Positions 1-7,455 of a stretch of DNA of 11,011 bases are shown one piece after another; position 1 is the stretch's first letter, and the number at the start of each line of letters is the position of its first letter. Made by a program: the position numbers and the translations under genes. Location of the stretch: NCBI GenBank assembly GCA_964556005.1, contig CAZKUR010000113.1, positions 1-11,011 of the forward strand, given 5' to 3'. Source of the DNA: CAZKUR01 sp964556005 (lineage in GTDB: Bacteria; Bacteroidota; Ignavibacteria; Ignavibacteriales; Ignavibacteriaceae). A model generated the notes under the pieces. That model did no database searches. It was not told the DNA's origin and saw only the letters and a program-made list of their open reading frames with translations.

Positions 1-516
1 GCTTTGGAAAATTTTGGTGGATTAGATATTTTAGTGAACAATGCTGGTATTAATAAAGATAATTTATTGCTGCGGATGTCTGAAGATGATTTTGATAGTG
101 TAATTAAAACTAATTTGAAAAGTGTTTTTAATTACATAAAAGCAAGCTCAAAACCGATGCTCGGTCAGCGGTATGGAAAAATTGTCAACGTTTCATCGGT
201 AGTTGGAGTTATCGGTAATCCCGGACAGGCAAATTATGTAGCGGCTAAAGCCGGAATAATTGGTTTTACAAAATCTGTTGCTAAGGAATTCGCTTCACGA
301 AATATTTATGTAAATGCAATTGCACCCGGGTTTATTACTACGGATATGACTAATAAAATGAATGATAAGCAGAAAGAAGCTATTACTTCGCAAATCCCGT
401 TAAAGAAATTGGGAACACCCGAAGATGTTGCCAAGTTAGTCTGTTTCCTTTCATCATCTGATTCCGATTATATAACCGGCCAGGTCATTCATGTTGACGG
501 CGGCCTTGTAATGTAA
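1..516 (+). CDS. fabG: 3-oxoacyl-[acyl-carrier-protein] reductase FabG, 5'-truncated by the window edge
   Basis: NADPH-dependent reduction of 3-ketoacyl-ACP to 3-hydroxyacyl-ACP in type II fatty-acid synthesis (cytoplasmic, classical SDR family). The frame is open from base 1, so the gene starts outside the window. Against E. coli FabG (244 aa) about 72 N-terminal residues, including the TGxxxGxG cofactor motif, are missing. Visible residues (first codon = 1): the NNAG motif at 13-16, Asn38, catalytic Ser66, and Tyr79/Lys83 in YVAAK. Their spacing matches the E. coli Asn/Ser/Tyr/Lys tetrad. PGFITTDM and the C-terminal HVDGG segment are typical of FabG. The TTG at position 4 is internal and should not be taken as the start. 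acpP follows after 68 bases, the usual order in this operon. SDR paralogs are hard to separate on sequence alone, but the neighbouring acpP and fabF make FabG very likely. Confidence 0.95.
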   Translation, partial: ALENFGGLDILVNNAGINKDNLLLRMSEDDFDSVIKTNLKSVFNYIKASSKPMLGQRYGKIVNVSSVVGVIGNPGQANYVAAKAGIIGFTKSVAKEFASRNIYVNAIAPGFITTDMTNKMNDKQKEAITSQIPLKKLGTPEDVAKLVCFLSSSDSDYITGQVIHVDGGLVM

Positions 517-542
517 ATTAAATAAATGTGTTCGAAATAATT

Positions 543-559
543 TTTAACATAATGTTAAA
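543..559. promoter_or_regulatory. Perfect operator-like dyad upstream of acpP
   Basis: TTTAACAT-A-ATGTTAAA is a perfect inverted repeat with 8-base arms around one central base. It lies in the 68-base fabG-acpP gap, ends 14 bases before the acpP Shine-Dalgarno, and is followed by a run of seven A. Seen: the symmetry and position. Inferred: it may be a binding site for a dimeric regulator, or a small RNA hairpin (7-bp stem, TAA loop). It does not match the FapR or FabT consensus closely enough to name a regulator. AT-rich sequence produces short palindromes by chance, so function is uncertain. Confidence 0.4.
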
Positions 560-584
560 CAAAAAAATCAAATAGGAGAAAATC

Positions 585-818
585 ATGGACGTTGAAGCAA
601 AAGTTAAAGAAATAATAATGGATAAACTTGGAGTTGAAGATTCTCAAATAACTCCCGAAGCTTCTTTTACAAATGATCTTGGAGCAGATTCTCTGGATAT
701 AGTTGAACTGGTAATGGGATTTGAAAGTGCTTTTAACATTTCAATTCCTGATGAAGATGCCGAAAAAATCGGTACTGTCGGCGATGCTACGAAATATTTA
801 AAGGAAAAATTGGGATAA
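585..818 (+). CDS. acpP: Acyl carrier protein
   Basis: Small acidic cytoplasmic carrier that shuttles growing acyl chains between the fatty-acid synthesis enzymes on a 4'-phosphopantetheine arm. The 77-residue length is typical. The attachment site is Ser36 within GADSLDIVEL, the canonical DSL motif, followed by the acidic helix II that docks partner enzymes. The ATG at 585 is preceded by a strong AGGAG at 574-578 with 6 bases between, the best ribosome binding site in the window, in keeping with the high expression usual for ACP. It is flanked by fabG and fabF. An inverted repeat starts in its last codons and continues into the gap before fabF (separate entry). Confidence 0.98.
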   Translation: MDVEAKVKEIIMDKLGVEDSQITPEASFTNDLGADSLDIVELVMGFESAFNISIPDEDAEKIGTVGDATKYLKEKLG

Positions 819-865
819 TCAATTAATAATACTCCCAATTATCCGTATAATTTTTTTATTTTTTT
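808..865 (+). promoter_or_regulatory. Two overlapping hairpins plus T-tract between acpP and fabF (possible partial terminator)
   Basis: Hairpin A pairs AATTGGGA (808-815, the end of acpP) with TCCCAATT (833-840), with a 17-base loop. Hairpin B pairs AATTAT (837-842) with ATAATT (847-852) around a CCGT loop, and runs directly into T7-A-T7 (851-865). Both use bases 837-840, so they exclude each other. A ribosome finishing acpP at the TAA (816-818) would cover the left arm of hairpin A. Seen: the repeats and the T-tract. Inferred: partial termination, or 3'-end stabilisation of an acpP transcript, allowing acpP to exceed fabF. Hairpin B is A/T only and weak, so this could be inactive. Confidence 0.4.
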
Positions 866-896
866 ATAGGGAGTTTAATACTTACGGGAGAAATAT

Positions 897-2144
897 ATGA
901 ATAACAGAAGAGTGGTTGTAACCGGTATGGGAGCAATTACTCCGATTGGTATTGGTGTCGAAGAGTTTTGGCAGGGATTAATTAAAGGTAAAAACGGGAT
1001 CGCTCCGATTACAAAATTTGACACTACGAATTTTGATACAAAATTTGCTGCCGAGGTAAAGGGTTTTGATCCTGAAAATTACCTCGACAAAAAAATTTTG
1101 CGGAGGCTGGATCCATTCTCACAGTTTGCATTGACTACTGCCGGCATGGCTTTTACAGATGCCGGCCTTAATGCTGATAAAATCGATAAAGAAAAATTCG
1201 GTGTCATCTTCGGAAGCGGCATCGGCGGAATGGTAACCCTCGAACAGCAGCACTGGAATTATTTCGAAGGGAAAAATCCTCATAAAATAAGCCCATTCTT
1301 TGTTCCGATGATGATTTCAGATATGGCAGCCGGGCAAATATCGATCAAGTTCGGATTAAAAGGGCCTAACTATGCAACAACATCTGCTTGCGCAACTGCC
1401 TCACATGCAATTGCCGATGCATTTATTTTGATTCAAAGAGGCAGCGCAGACTTGATGATGTGCGGAGGAAGTGAAGCTGCAATTACCGAAATGTCAATTG
1501 GCGGATTTAATGCTATGAGAGCTTTATCAACATGGAATGATAGATATTTGGAAGCATCAAGACCTTTCGATAAAGAAAGAAACGGCTTTGTTATGGGTGA
1601 GGGTGCAGGTACGATCATCCTTGAAGAATACGGTAATGCAGTAAAAAGGAATGCAAAGATTTACGCCGAGATTGTCGGGATAGGATTAACCGGGGATGCT
1701 TATCATATTACTGCTCCTGCACCGGGTGGTGAAGGTGCTGTAAGGTCGATGAAGGAAGCCATGCGTGATGCGGAAATTTCTCCCACGGATGTTTCTTATA
1801 TTAATGCTCACGGAACTTCAACTCCTTTTAACGATGTAACCGAAACTATTGCAATAAAAACTGTTTTTAAAGAACATGCTTATAAATTGATCATTAGTTC
1901 AATTAAATCTATGACGGGGCATTTGCTGGGAGCTGCAGGCGGAATAGAAGCAATTGCTACCGTACTCTCGATTAAAAATAATATTGTGCCTCCTACTATA
2001 AATCTCACTGTTCCCGACCCGGAATGCGATTTAAATTACAGCCCGAATAAGGCAACTGAAACAGAAGTAAATTATGCAATTAGTAATACTTTTGGATTTG
2101 GCGGACACAATGCATCACTATTGTTTAGGAAATTTGAGGACTGA
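897..2144 (+). CDS. fabF: 3-oxoacyl-[acyl-carrier-protein] synthase II FabF
   Basis: Elongating condensing enzyme (KAS II) that joins malonyl-ACP to an acyl-enzyme with loss of CO2, cytoplasmic. The 415-residue length is normal. The thiolase-fold Cys-His-His triad is complete: Cys165 in TSACATASH, His305 in NAHGTSTPFND and His342 in SMTGHLLGAAGG, with Lys337 conserved. The FGFGGHN gate loop is at 399-405 near the C-terminus. The ATG at 897 has GGGAG at 886-890 with a 6-base spacer. A second SD-like AGGGAG lies at 868-873, just after the T-tract, with no start codon at a suitable distance. rnc begins 5 bases after its stop. FabB is the alternative, but the KAS II features and acpP linkage favour FabF. 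Confidence 0.97.
   Translation: MNNRRVVVTGMGAITPIGIGVEEFWQGLIKGKNGIAPITKFDTTNFDTKFAAEVKGFDPENYLDKKILRRLDPFSQFALTTAGMAFTDAGLNADKIDKEKFGVIFGSGIGGMVTLEQQHWNYFEGKNPHKISPFFVPMMISDMAAGQISIKFGLKGPNYATTSACATASHAIADAFILIQRGSADLMMCGGSEAAITEMSIGGFNAMRALSTWNDRYLEASRPFDKERNGFVMGEGAGTIILEEYGNAVKRNAKIYAEIVGIGLTGDAYHITAPAPGGEGAVRSMKEAMRDAEISPTDVSYINAHGTSTPFNDVTETIAIKTVFKEHAYKLIISSIKSMTGHLLGAAGGIEAIATVLSIKNNIVPPTINLTVPDPECDLNYSPNKATETEVNYAISNTFGFGGHNASLLFRKFED
2136..2140 (+). promoter_or_regulatory. Ribosome binding site for rnc, inside the end of fabF
   Basis: GAGGA lies within the last codons of fabF, 9 bases before the GTG at 2150. It supports that GTG over downstream in-frame TTG codons and implies that rnc is translationally coupled to fabF. 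Confidence 0.6.
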
Positions 2145-2149
2145 GTTTT

Positions 2150-2929
2150 GTGAGTTTCTTTTCCTGGATTAACGGTTGGTTAAAAAACAGAAGTAATATA
2201 AGGCGGAAAGAAAATTTTTCAAAATTGTTGACATCCGAAAAAATTAACGAGCTTCAACAATTAATTGGTTTCACCTTAAAAGATAAATCACATTACGTTC
2301 AGGCTTTAATCCATCGTTCATATCTCGAACAGCATGAAGAATTTGAAATTTCAAATGAACGCCTCGAATTTTTAGGAGACGCAGTTCTTAACCTTGTCGT
2401 CGCTCAATATTTCTATGATAATTTTCCTGACGAAGACGAGGGATTTCTTACCAAAACACGTGCAAGGATTGTCAACAGGCTTTCACTTGCAGAAGCCGCC
2501 GAAGAAATGAATCTGGCAAAGTATTTATTAATCAGCAAAAATCTGCAGAATACTTTTGCTAATGGTTCCAAAACTGTTCTTTCGGATGCTCTCGAAGCTG
2601 TGATTGGTGCAATTTACCTGGATGCAGGATTAACCGGGGCTAAAAATTTTATTGTGAATAGAATTGTCGATCCTATTGCAAAAGACGGCGATTACCTGAT
2701 TGATGAAAATTTCAAAAGCCAGTTACTGGAATACGCTCAAGCAAATAAAATGGAAAATCCATCTTATGATGTAATTAAAGAAGAGGGTCCGCAACATGAT
2801 AGGATATTCACTGTAAAAGTAAGAATAGGTAAAAGAGATTTTGGAAGGGGAAAGGGCAAAAATAAAAAGTCTGCTGAACAAAAAGCTGCAAAAGATGCTT
2901 TGAAAAAGTTAAATATTATAAAAGACTGA
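2150..2929 (+). CDS. rnc: Ribonuclease III
   Basis: Double-strand-specific endoribonuclease that processes the rRNA precursor and structured mRNAs, active as a homodimer with Mg2+. Residues 1-30 are a basic and aromatic extension. The RNase III domain (about 33-175) has the signature NERLEFLGDAVL with Glu70, Glu73 and Asp77, and the second metal site Asp146/Glu149 in LSDALEAVIG. These match E. coli Glu38, Glu41, Asp45, Asp114 and Glu117 in spacing. A double-stranded-RNA-binding domain follows (about 186-256), ending in the KKSAEQKAAKDAL helix. The GTG start is supported by GAGGA at 2136-2140. At 259 residues it is longer than E. coli RNase III (226) because of the N-terminal extension. Linkage to acpP-fabF is common in many phyla. 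Confidence 0.97.
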   Translation: MSFFSWINGWLKNRSNIRRKENFSKLLTSEKINELQQLIGFTLKDKSHYVQALIHRSYLEQHEEFEISNERLEFLGDAVLNLVVAQYFYDNFPDEDEGFLTKTRARIVNRLSLAEAAEEMNLAKYLLISKNLQNTFANGSKTVLSDALEAVIGAIYLDAGLTGAKNFIVNRIVDPIAKDGDYLIDENFKSQLLEYAQANKMENPSYDVIKEEGPQHDRIFTVKVRIGKRDFGRGKGKNKKSAEQKAAKDALKKLNIIKD

Positions 2930-3012
2930 GTTGGAAAACATCAACGGATATTTTTATATAAGATACCATTTAATCCTCTATCCCGCTAACAAATAAATTC
3001 AAATTATTTAGT

Positions 3013-3041
3013 TAAATTTACTTCTGAAAATTTAGTTTTTT
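3013..3041 (+). terminator. Weak intrinsic-terminator candidate after rnc
   Basis: TAAATTT (3013-3019) pairs with AAATTTA (3028-3034) across an 8-base loop, followed by G and six T (3036-3041). The layout is that of an intrinsic terminator, but the stem has no G-C pair, so it would be weak. It lies 84 bases after the rnc stop and could end the fatty-acid operon transcript. Confidence 0.35.
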
Positions 3042-3056
3042 CAACATGTGTAGCCC

Positions 3057-3091
3057 AATTATTTTCAAATAATTTTTGTAAAATTTTTTTT
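3057..3091 (+). other. Second A/T hairpin and T-runs immediately upstream of gcvP
   Basis: AATTATT (3057-3063) pairs with AATAATT (3068-3074) around a TTCA loop and is followed by TTT; a further run of eight T lies at 3084-3091. This could be a terminator for upstream transcription, a leader hairpin for gcvP, or chance in A/T-rich DNA. I see no recognisable glycine riboswitch and no convincing promoter in 2930-3108. Confidence 0.25.
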
Positions 3092-3108
3092 AGAAAGAAA
3101 TATATAGT

Positions 3109-6009
3109 ATGCAGTTACTCGCACATCCTGATAAATTTGTCGATAGGCACATTGGACCAGACGATAATGTTTTAAATGAAATGCTTAAAGAAGTGGGGGT
3201 TGATTTAATGGAAAAATTAATCAACGAAACTATTCCCGCTTCAATCAGATTAGAAAAGAAATTAAATATAGATGAACCACTTTCCGAATATCAGTTTTTA
3301 GAAAAGATTAAAAGGATTGCTTCAAAAAACAAAGTATTCAAAAACTATATCGGTATGGGATATAACCATACAAAAACTCCGGCAGTAATTCAGAGAAATA
3401 TATTGGAAAATCCCGGTTGGTATACCCAATACACTCCGTATCAGGCGGAAATTTCTCAGGGAAGACTGGAGGCCCTTTTAAATTTTCAAACGATGGTTAT
3501 TGATTTAACAGGATTGGAAATTGCAAATGCATCACTGCTTGATGAAGCAACAGCAGCAGCCGAAGCAATGCACATGTTTTATGCTTTGAGAAAAAATGAT
3601 TCTGCGGATACATTTTTTGTTTCTGAAGAATGCTTTCCTCAAACAATTGATGTAATCAGAACAAGAGCAAAAGCAATAGGTATTAAATTATTAATCGGTG
3701 ATCATAAAAAACTTGAACTAACCGAGAACTTATTCGGAATTTTAGTCCAGTATCCTGCAGAGCAAGGTTCGATTTACGATTATAAAGCGTTATTTGAAAA
3801 GGCTCATCAAAATAATATTTATACAGTTGCTGCGGCAGATATATTAAGCTTGACTCTTCTTACACCTCCCGGAGAATTTGGTGCCGATTGTGCAGTCGGT
3901 TCCTGCCAGAGATTTGGTGTACCTATTGGATTCGGCGGCCCTCATGCAGCTTACTTTGCTACAAAAGATGAATTCAAACGTTATATTCCCGGAAGAATTA
4001 TCGGAGTTTCGGAAGATGCTCAGCATAACCGTGCTTACAGGATGGCGCTGCAAACAAGAGAGCAGCACATCAGGCGTGAAAAAGCTACGAGCAATATTTG
4101 TACTGCCCAGGTTTTATTGGCAATTATGGCAGGAATGTTTGCGGTTTATCATGGACCGGAAAGATTAAAAGCAATTGCCGAAAGAATTCATAAGTTATCC
4201 AAAGTTCTTGAACTTGCATTAAAAGAAATCGGTTATGAGCAAGTAAACGATTATAACTTCGACACTCTTAAAATCGTTCCTAATAAAAATACTCCTGAAA
4301 AGATTGAAAAAATTAGAAACGAAGCTTTAAAGAATAAATTAAATTTCAGATATATAGACGATAGTTCAATTGGAATTTCAATCAGCGAAGCGACAAACTT
4401 CGGTGATCTTCTGGAAATTATTAATGTTTTCTATTCCGTTGAAGGTAAAAAACTTGATGAAGAAAAAATTAAAAAGTTTACTTCAGAAGTTAAAATAGAA
4501 TTCCCTGAGAATTTTGCAAGAAAGAGTAAATACCTTCAGCACCCGGTTTTCAATGCATATCATTCTGAAACGGAAATGATGAGATATTTAAAGAGCCTTG
4601 AAAATAAAGATCTTTCACTTGTGCATTCGATGATTCCACTCGGTTCATGTACGATGAAGTTAAATGCAGCAACCGAAATGCTTCCGATTACCTGGCCTGA
4701 ATTTGCAAGGCTGCATCCTTTCGCTCCTAAAGATCAAACCGAAGGCTACATGGAATTGATTGATGAATTAAAAAAGGATCTTGCTGAAATTACAGGATTC
4801 GATGATATCTCTTTTCAGCCGAATTCCGGTGCACAGGGTGAGTTCAGCGGGCTGCTTGTTATAAAAGCATTTCATGAAGATAGAGGAGAAGAACATAGAA
4901 ATATTGTACTCATTCCGGCCTCGGCACACGGAACAAATCCTGCGAGTGCAGTTATGGCAGGAATGAATGTAGTAGTAAGTAAAACAGATGAACATGGAAA
5001 TATCGATGTTGACGATTTAAAAAATAAAGCAGAAAAATATAAAGATAACCTTGCCGCTTTAATGGTAACATATCCATCAACGCATGGAGTATTCGAAGAA
5101 GATATAAAAGAAATATGCAAAATCATTCATGATAACGGCGGGCAGGTTTACATGGACGGTGCAAATTTAAATGCTCAAGTCGGTTTAACAAATCCTGCAA
5201 TAATAGGTGCCGATGTTTGTCATCTTAATTTGCACAAAACATTTTCAATTCCGCACGGCGGCGGCGGACCGGGAATGGGTCCGATTGCCGTTGCTAAACA
5301 TTTAACTCCTTATTTACCCGGACACCCGGTTGTTAGAGTCGGCGGTGAAAAATCTGTTCATGCGGTTTCGGCAGCACCATGGGGAAGTGCAGATATCCTC
5401 ATAATTTCATATGCTTATATTAAAATGATGGGAGCAGAAGGATTAACTAAAGCTTCACAGGCTGCAATTTTAAATGCTAATTATATCAAAGCAAAACTTG
5501 AATCGCAGTTTAAAGTTCTTTACTCAGGTAAAAAAGGTAGAGTAGGGCATGAATTAATTTTCGATATGAGAGAATTTAAGAATACCGCTCATGTTGAAGT
5601 TGAAGATATTGCAAAAAGATTAATGGATTACGGTTATCATGCACCAACGGTTTCATTCCCTGTTGCCGGCACTTTAATGGTTGAGCCTACGGAAAGTGAA
5701 TCGAAATATGAATTGGATAAATTCTGCAATGCACTCCTATCTATAAGAGAAGAAATCCGGGAAATCGAAGAAGGCAGCACAGATACAAATGATAATGTAT
5801 TAAAAAATGCTCCTCATACATCTGTTGCTGTTATTGCCGGTGAATGGAATCATCCCTATACGAGAGAAAAAGCCGCATTTCCGGTTCATTGGACTAAAGT
5901 AAATAAATTCTGGCCTTCGGTAGGTAGAATTAATAATGCTTACGGAGATAGGAATCTGGTATGCAGTTGTAACCCCATTTCTGATTACATTGAAGAATTT
6001 GTATCTTAG
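3109..6009 (+). CDS. gcvP: Glycine dehydrogenase (aminomethyl-transferring), glycine cleavage system P protein, single-chain form
   Basis: PLP enzyme that decarboxylates glycine and passes the aminomethyl group to the lipoyl arm of H protein; with T and L proteins it forms methylene-tetrahydrofolate, CO2, NH3 and NADH. At 966 residues it is the full-length fused form (E. coli 957), not the split GcvPA/GcvPB type. The N-terminal half opens with FVDRHIGPDD and contains YTPYQAEISQGRLEALLNFQ. The C-terminal half contains GSCTMKLNA and SAHGTNPASA. The PLP lysine is Lys710 in NLHKTFSIPHGGGGPG, close to E. coli Lys706. The ATG at 3109 gives the normal N-terminus; only a weak AGAAAG (3092-3097) precedes it. 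gcvT and gcvH are not adjacent, so H and T proteins must be encoded elsewhere. A strong terminator follows, suggesting a monocistronic unit. Confidence 0.98.
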   Translation: MQLLAHPDKFVDRHIGPDDNVLNEMLKEVGVDLMEKLINETIPASIRLEKKLNIDEPLSEYQFLEKIKRIASKNKVFKNYIGMGYNHTKTPAVIQRNILENPGWYTQYTPYQAEISQGRLEALLNFQTMVIDLTGLEIANASLLDEATAAAEAMHMFYALRKNDSADTFFVSEECFPQTIDVIRTRAKAIGIKLLIGDHKKLELTENLFGILVQYPAEQGSIYDYKALFEKAHQNNIYTVAAADILSLTLLTPPGEFGADCAVGSCQRFGVPIGFGGPHAAYFATKDEFKRYIPGRIIGVSEDAQHNRAYRMALQTREQHIRREKATSNICTAQVLLAIMAGMFAVYHGPERLKAIAERIHKLSKVLELALKEIGYEQVNDYNFDTLKIVPNKNTPEKIEKIRNEALKNKLNFRYIDDSSIGISISEATNFGDLLEIINVFYSVEGKKLDEEKIKKFTSEVKIEFPENFARKSKYLQHPVFNAYHSETEMMRYLKSLENKDLSLVHSMIPLGSCTMKLNAATEMLPITWPEFARLHPFAPKDQTEGYMELIDELKKDLAEITGFDDISFQPNSGAQGEFSGLLVIKAFHEDRGEEHRNIVLIPASAHGTNPASAVMAGMNVVVSKTDEHGNIDVDDLKNKAEKYKDNLAALMVTYPSTHGVFEEDIKEICKIIHDNGGQVYMDGANLNAQVGLTNPAIIGADVCHLNLHKTFSIPHGGGGPGMGPIAVAKHLTPYLPGHPVVRVGGEKSVHAVSAAPWGSADILIISYAYIKMMGAEGLTKASQAAILNANYIKAKLESQFKVLYSGKKGRVGHELIFDMREFKNTAHVEVEDIAKRLMDYGYHAPTVSFPVAGTLMVEPTESESKYELDKFCNALLSIREEIREIEEGSTDTNDNVLKNAPHTSVAVIAGEWNHPYTREKAAFPVHWTKVNKFWPSVGRINNAYGDRNLVCSCNPISDYIEEFVS

Positions 6010-6022
6010 GTTTATTATTAAA

Positions 6023-6068
6023 GCCGGGTTATTTATTTTTATAATATCTAAATCAACCCGGCATTTTT
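6023..6068 (+). terminator. Strong intrinsic terminator after gcvP
   Basis: GCCGGGTT (6023-6030) pairs perfectly with AACCCGGC (6055-6062). The stem extends inward by ATTTA (6031-6035) with TAAAT (6049-6053), leaving one bulged C at 6054. T5 follows at 6064-6068. It begins 13 bases after the gcvP stop. This is the only GC-rich hairpin with a T-tract in the window and it separates gcvP from the envelope genes. Confidence 0.85.
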
Positions 6069-6135
6069 ATATTTAAATACGGAAGTAAAGATTCAAAATT
6101 TAAAATCCTTTAAACTCGCAAAAATAAAACCTGTT

Positions 6136-7455
6136 TTGTTGATAATAATTTTAACGCTAATATCGGCAAAATTCTTATTTCCGCAGAATGGGGATTCCTT
6201 AGTTTATCACGGAAATTATTCTATTAAAGTAGATTCAATTAATTTAAGCGGCAATGAAACTACAAAGAATTTCATAATCTTAAGAGAATTAACATTCAGC
6301 GTCGGCGATACGGTAAATCATCAAATACTTAAATACAACCGGGAAAGAATATACAGCTTAAATATTTTTACACAAGTTGATGTTATACCTGCGTTGTCTC
6401 GCGGCAGAAATATTATTTACATTAAAGTTGAAGAAAGCTGGTATATTTATCCTCTGCCGTTCGTCGATATCCGTGAAAGAGATTGGAAAAAATTATCATT
6501 CGGAGTTTATCTTATTTTAAAAAACTTTAGGGGCAGAAATGAATTACTAACCGGACGTATTTCATTAGGCTATGATCCCTCTTTTTCTGCGTCGTATTAC
6601 ACTCCAAATCTTTTGAGAGACAAGGATATATCTTTTCAGGTTGATGCAACATATTTAAAAGCAAAGAATAAAAGTGCAGTTGCCAAATATTACTACGGTT
6701 CGGATTTCAATCAAAAATTTATTACGACAGGTATTAAACTCGGTAAACGCGTTGGATTTTATAATTGGTTCGGTTTAAATATGCGCTACGATTATGTCGA
6801 AACTCCATTCTACATCCCGGGTATTAATGCTTCCAACAGCAGAATCGACAGGTATCCTTCAATCGGTTTGGACTATGTATATGATACGAGAGATCTTGCG
6901 CAGTTTGCAAAGGATGGAATTTATGCATCAGCATCATATTACTTGAAAGGTTTTGGAATTGATGATATCAATTACCAGGTTTTTACAATGGATTTTAGAG
7001 AATACAGGCCTATCGTAGGTGACCTATTTGGTAAATGGAGAATAACAAGTCGTATTACATCAGGAAGAAACATCCCTTATTATGACGATTCGTTTCTCGG
7101 CTATAATGAAAGAATCAGAGGACATTTTTATACACTTTATGAGGGTAATAATTATTATTTAGGCACACTTCAATTCGATTACCCGATAATAAAAGACTTT
7201 AATCTAAATCTAAATTTTATTCCGATTATTCCAAAAGAATTGCTTTCATACAGGTTTGCACTTTATGCCGAAATTTTCGGCGATGCCGGAGGTACAAAGT
7301 TTAGAGGACAGTCATTTGGAATTAAGAACATAAGTTCAGGGTACGGCACAGGCTTGACTTTTTTAGTGCTGCCGTATTCTATAGTTAGATTGGAATATGC
7401 ATTAGATGAATATCATAATTCGGAATGGATACTGGATGTTGGAGCATCTTTCTAA
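6136..7455 (+). CDS. Short Omp85/BamA-TamA-type outer membrane protein with one POTRA-like domain
   Basis: Probable outer-membrane beta-barrel of the Omp85 superfamily, whose members insert or translocate proteins or lipids. With this start (439 aa): hydrophobic signal segment about 2-16; one POTRA-like beta-alpha-alpha-beta-beta unit at about 30-100 (VDSINLSGNETTKNFIILRE, then YSLNIFTQVDV); then a barrel rich in alternating aromatic residues to the C-terminal Phe. IRGH at 327-330 occupies the place of the VRG(F/Y) motif of barrel loop 6 and is followed by a typical GNNYYLGTLQFDYPI strand. BamA has several POTRA units and is much longer, so this is not BamA itself; substrate unknown. The start is uncertain: no in-frame ATG precedes residue 200. 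TTG 6136 is the first standard start, but it has no Shine-Dalgarno and yields a signal peptide without a basic N-region. ATT 6091 (after GGAAG at 6081-6085) or ATA 6124 would restore one. It overlaps rsmE by 20 bases. Confidence 0.82.
   Translation: MLIIILTLISAKFLFPQNGDSLVYHGNYSIKVDSINLSGNETTKNFIILRELTFSVGDTVNHQILKYNRERIYSLNIFTQVDVIPALSRGRNIIYIKVEESWYIYPLPFVDIRERDWKKLSFGVYLILKNFRGRNELLTGRISLGYDPSFSASYYTPNLLRDKDISFQVDATYLKAKNKSAVAKYYYGSDFNQKFITTGIKLGKRVGFYNWFGLNMRYDYVETPFYIPGINASNSRIDRYPSIGLDYVYDTRDLAQFAKDGIYASASYYLKGFGIDDINYQVFTMDFREYRPIVGDLFGKWRITSRITSGRNIPYYDDSFLGYNERIRGHFYTLYEGNNYYLGTLQFDYPIIKDFNLNLNFIPIIPKELLSYRFALYAEIFGDAGGTKFRGQSFGIKNISSGYGTGLTFLVLPYSIVRLEYALDEYHNSEWILDVGASF

Noticed and set aside
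2930..2957. GTTG/CAAC hairpin with a T-run directly after the rnc stop as a terminator
   Set aside because: Only 4 base pairs match; too weak to support.
3046..3072. Eight-codon ORF (MCSPIIFK) overlapping a hairpin upstream of gcvP, as a possible leader peptide
   Set aside because: It has no Shine-Dalgarno and no glycine codons, and an ORF this short is expected by chance.
3844..5126. Reading frames of 74-96 codons on both strands inside gcvP
   Set aside because: They overlap a clearly conserved GcvP frame and show no recognisable protein features; shadows of the real gene.
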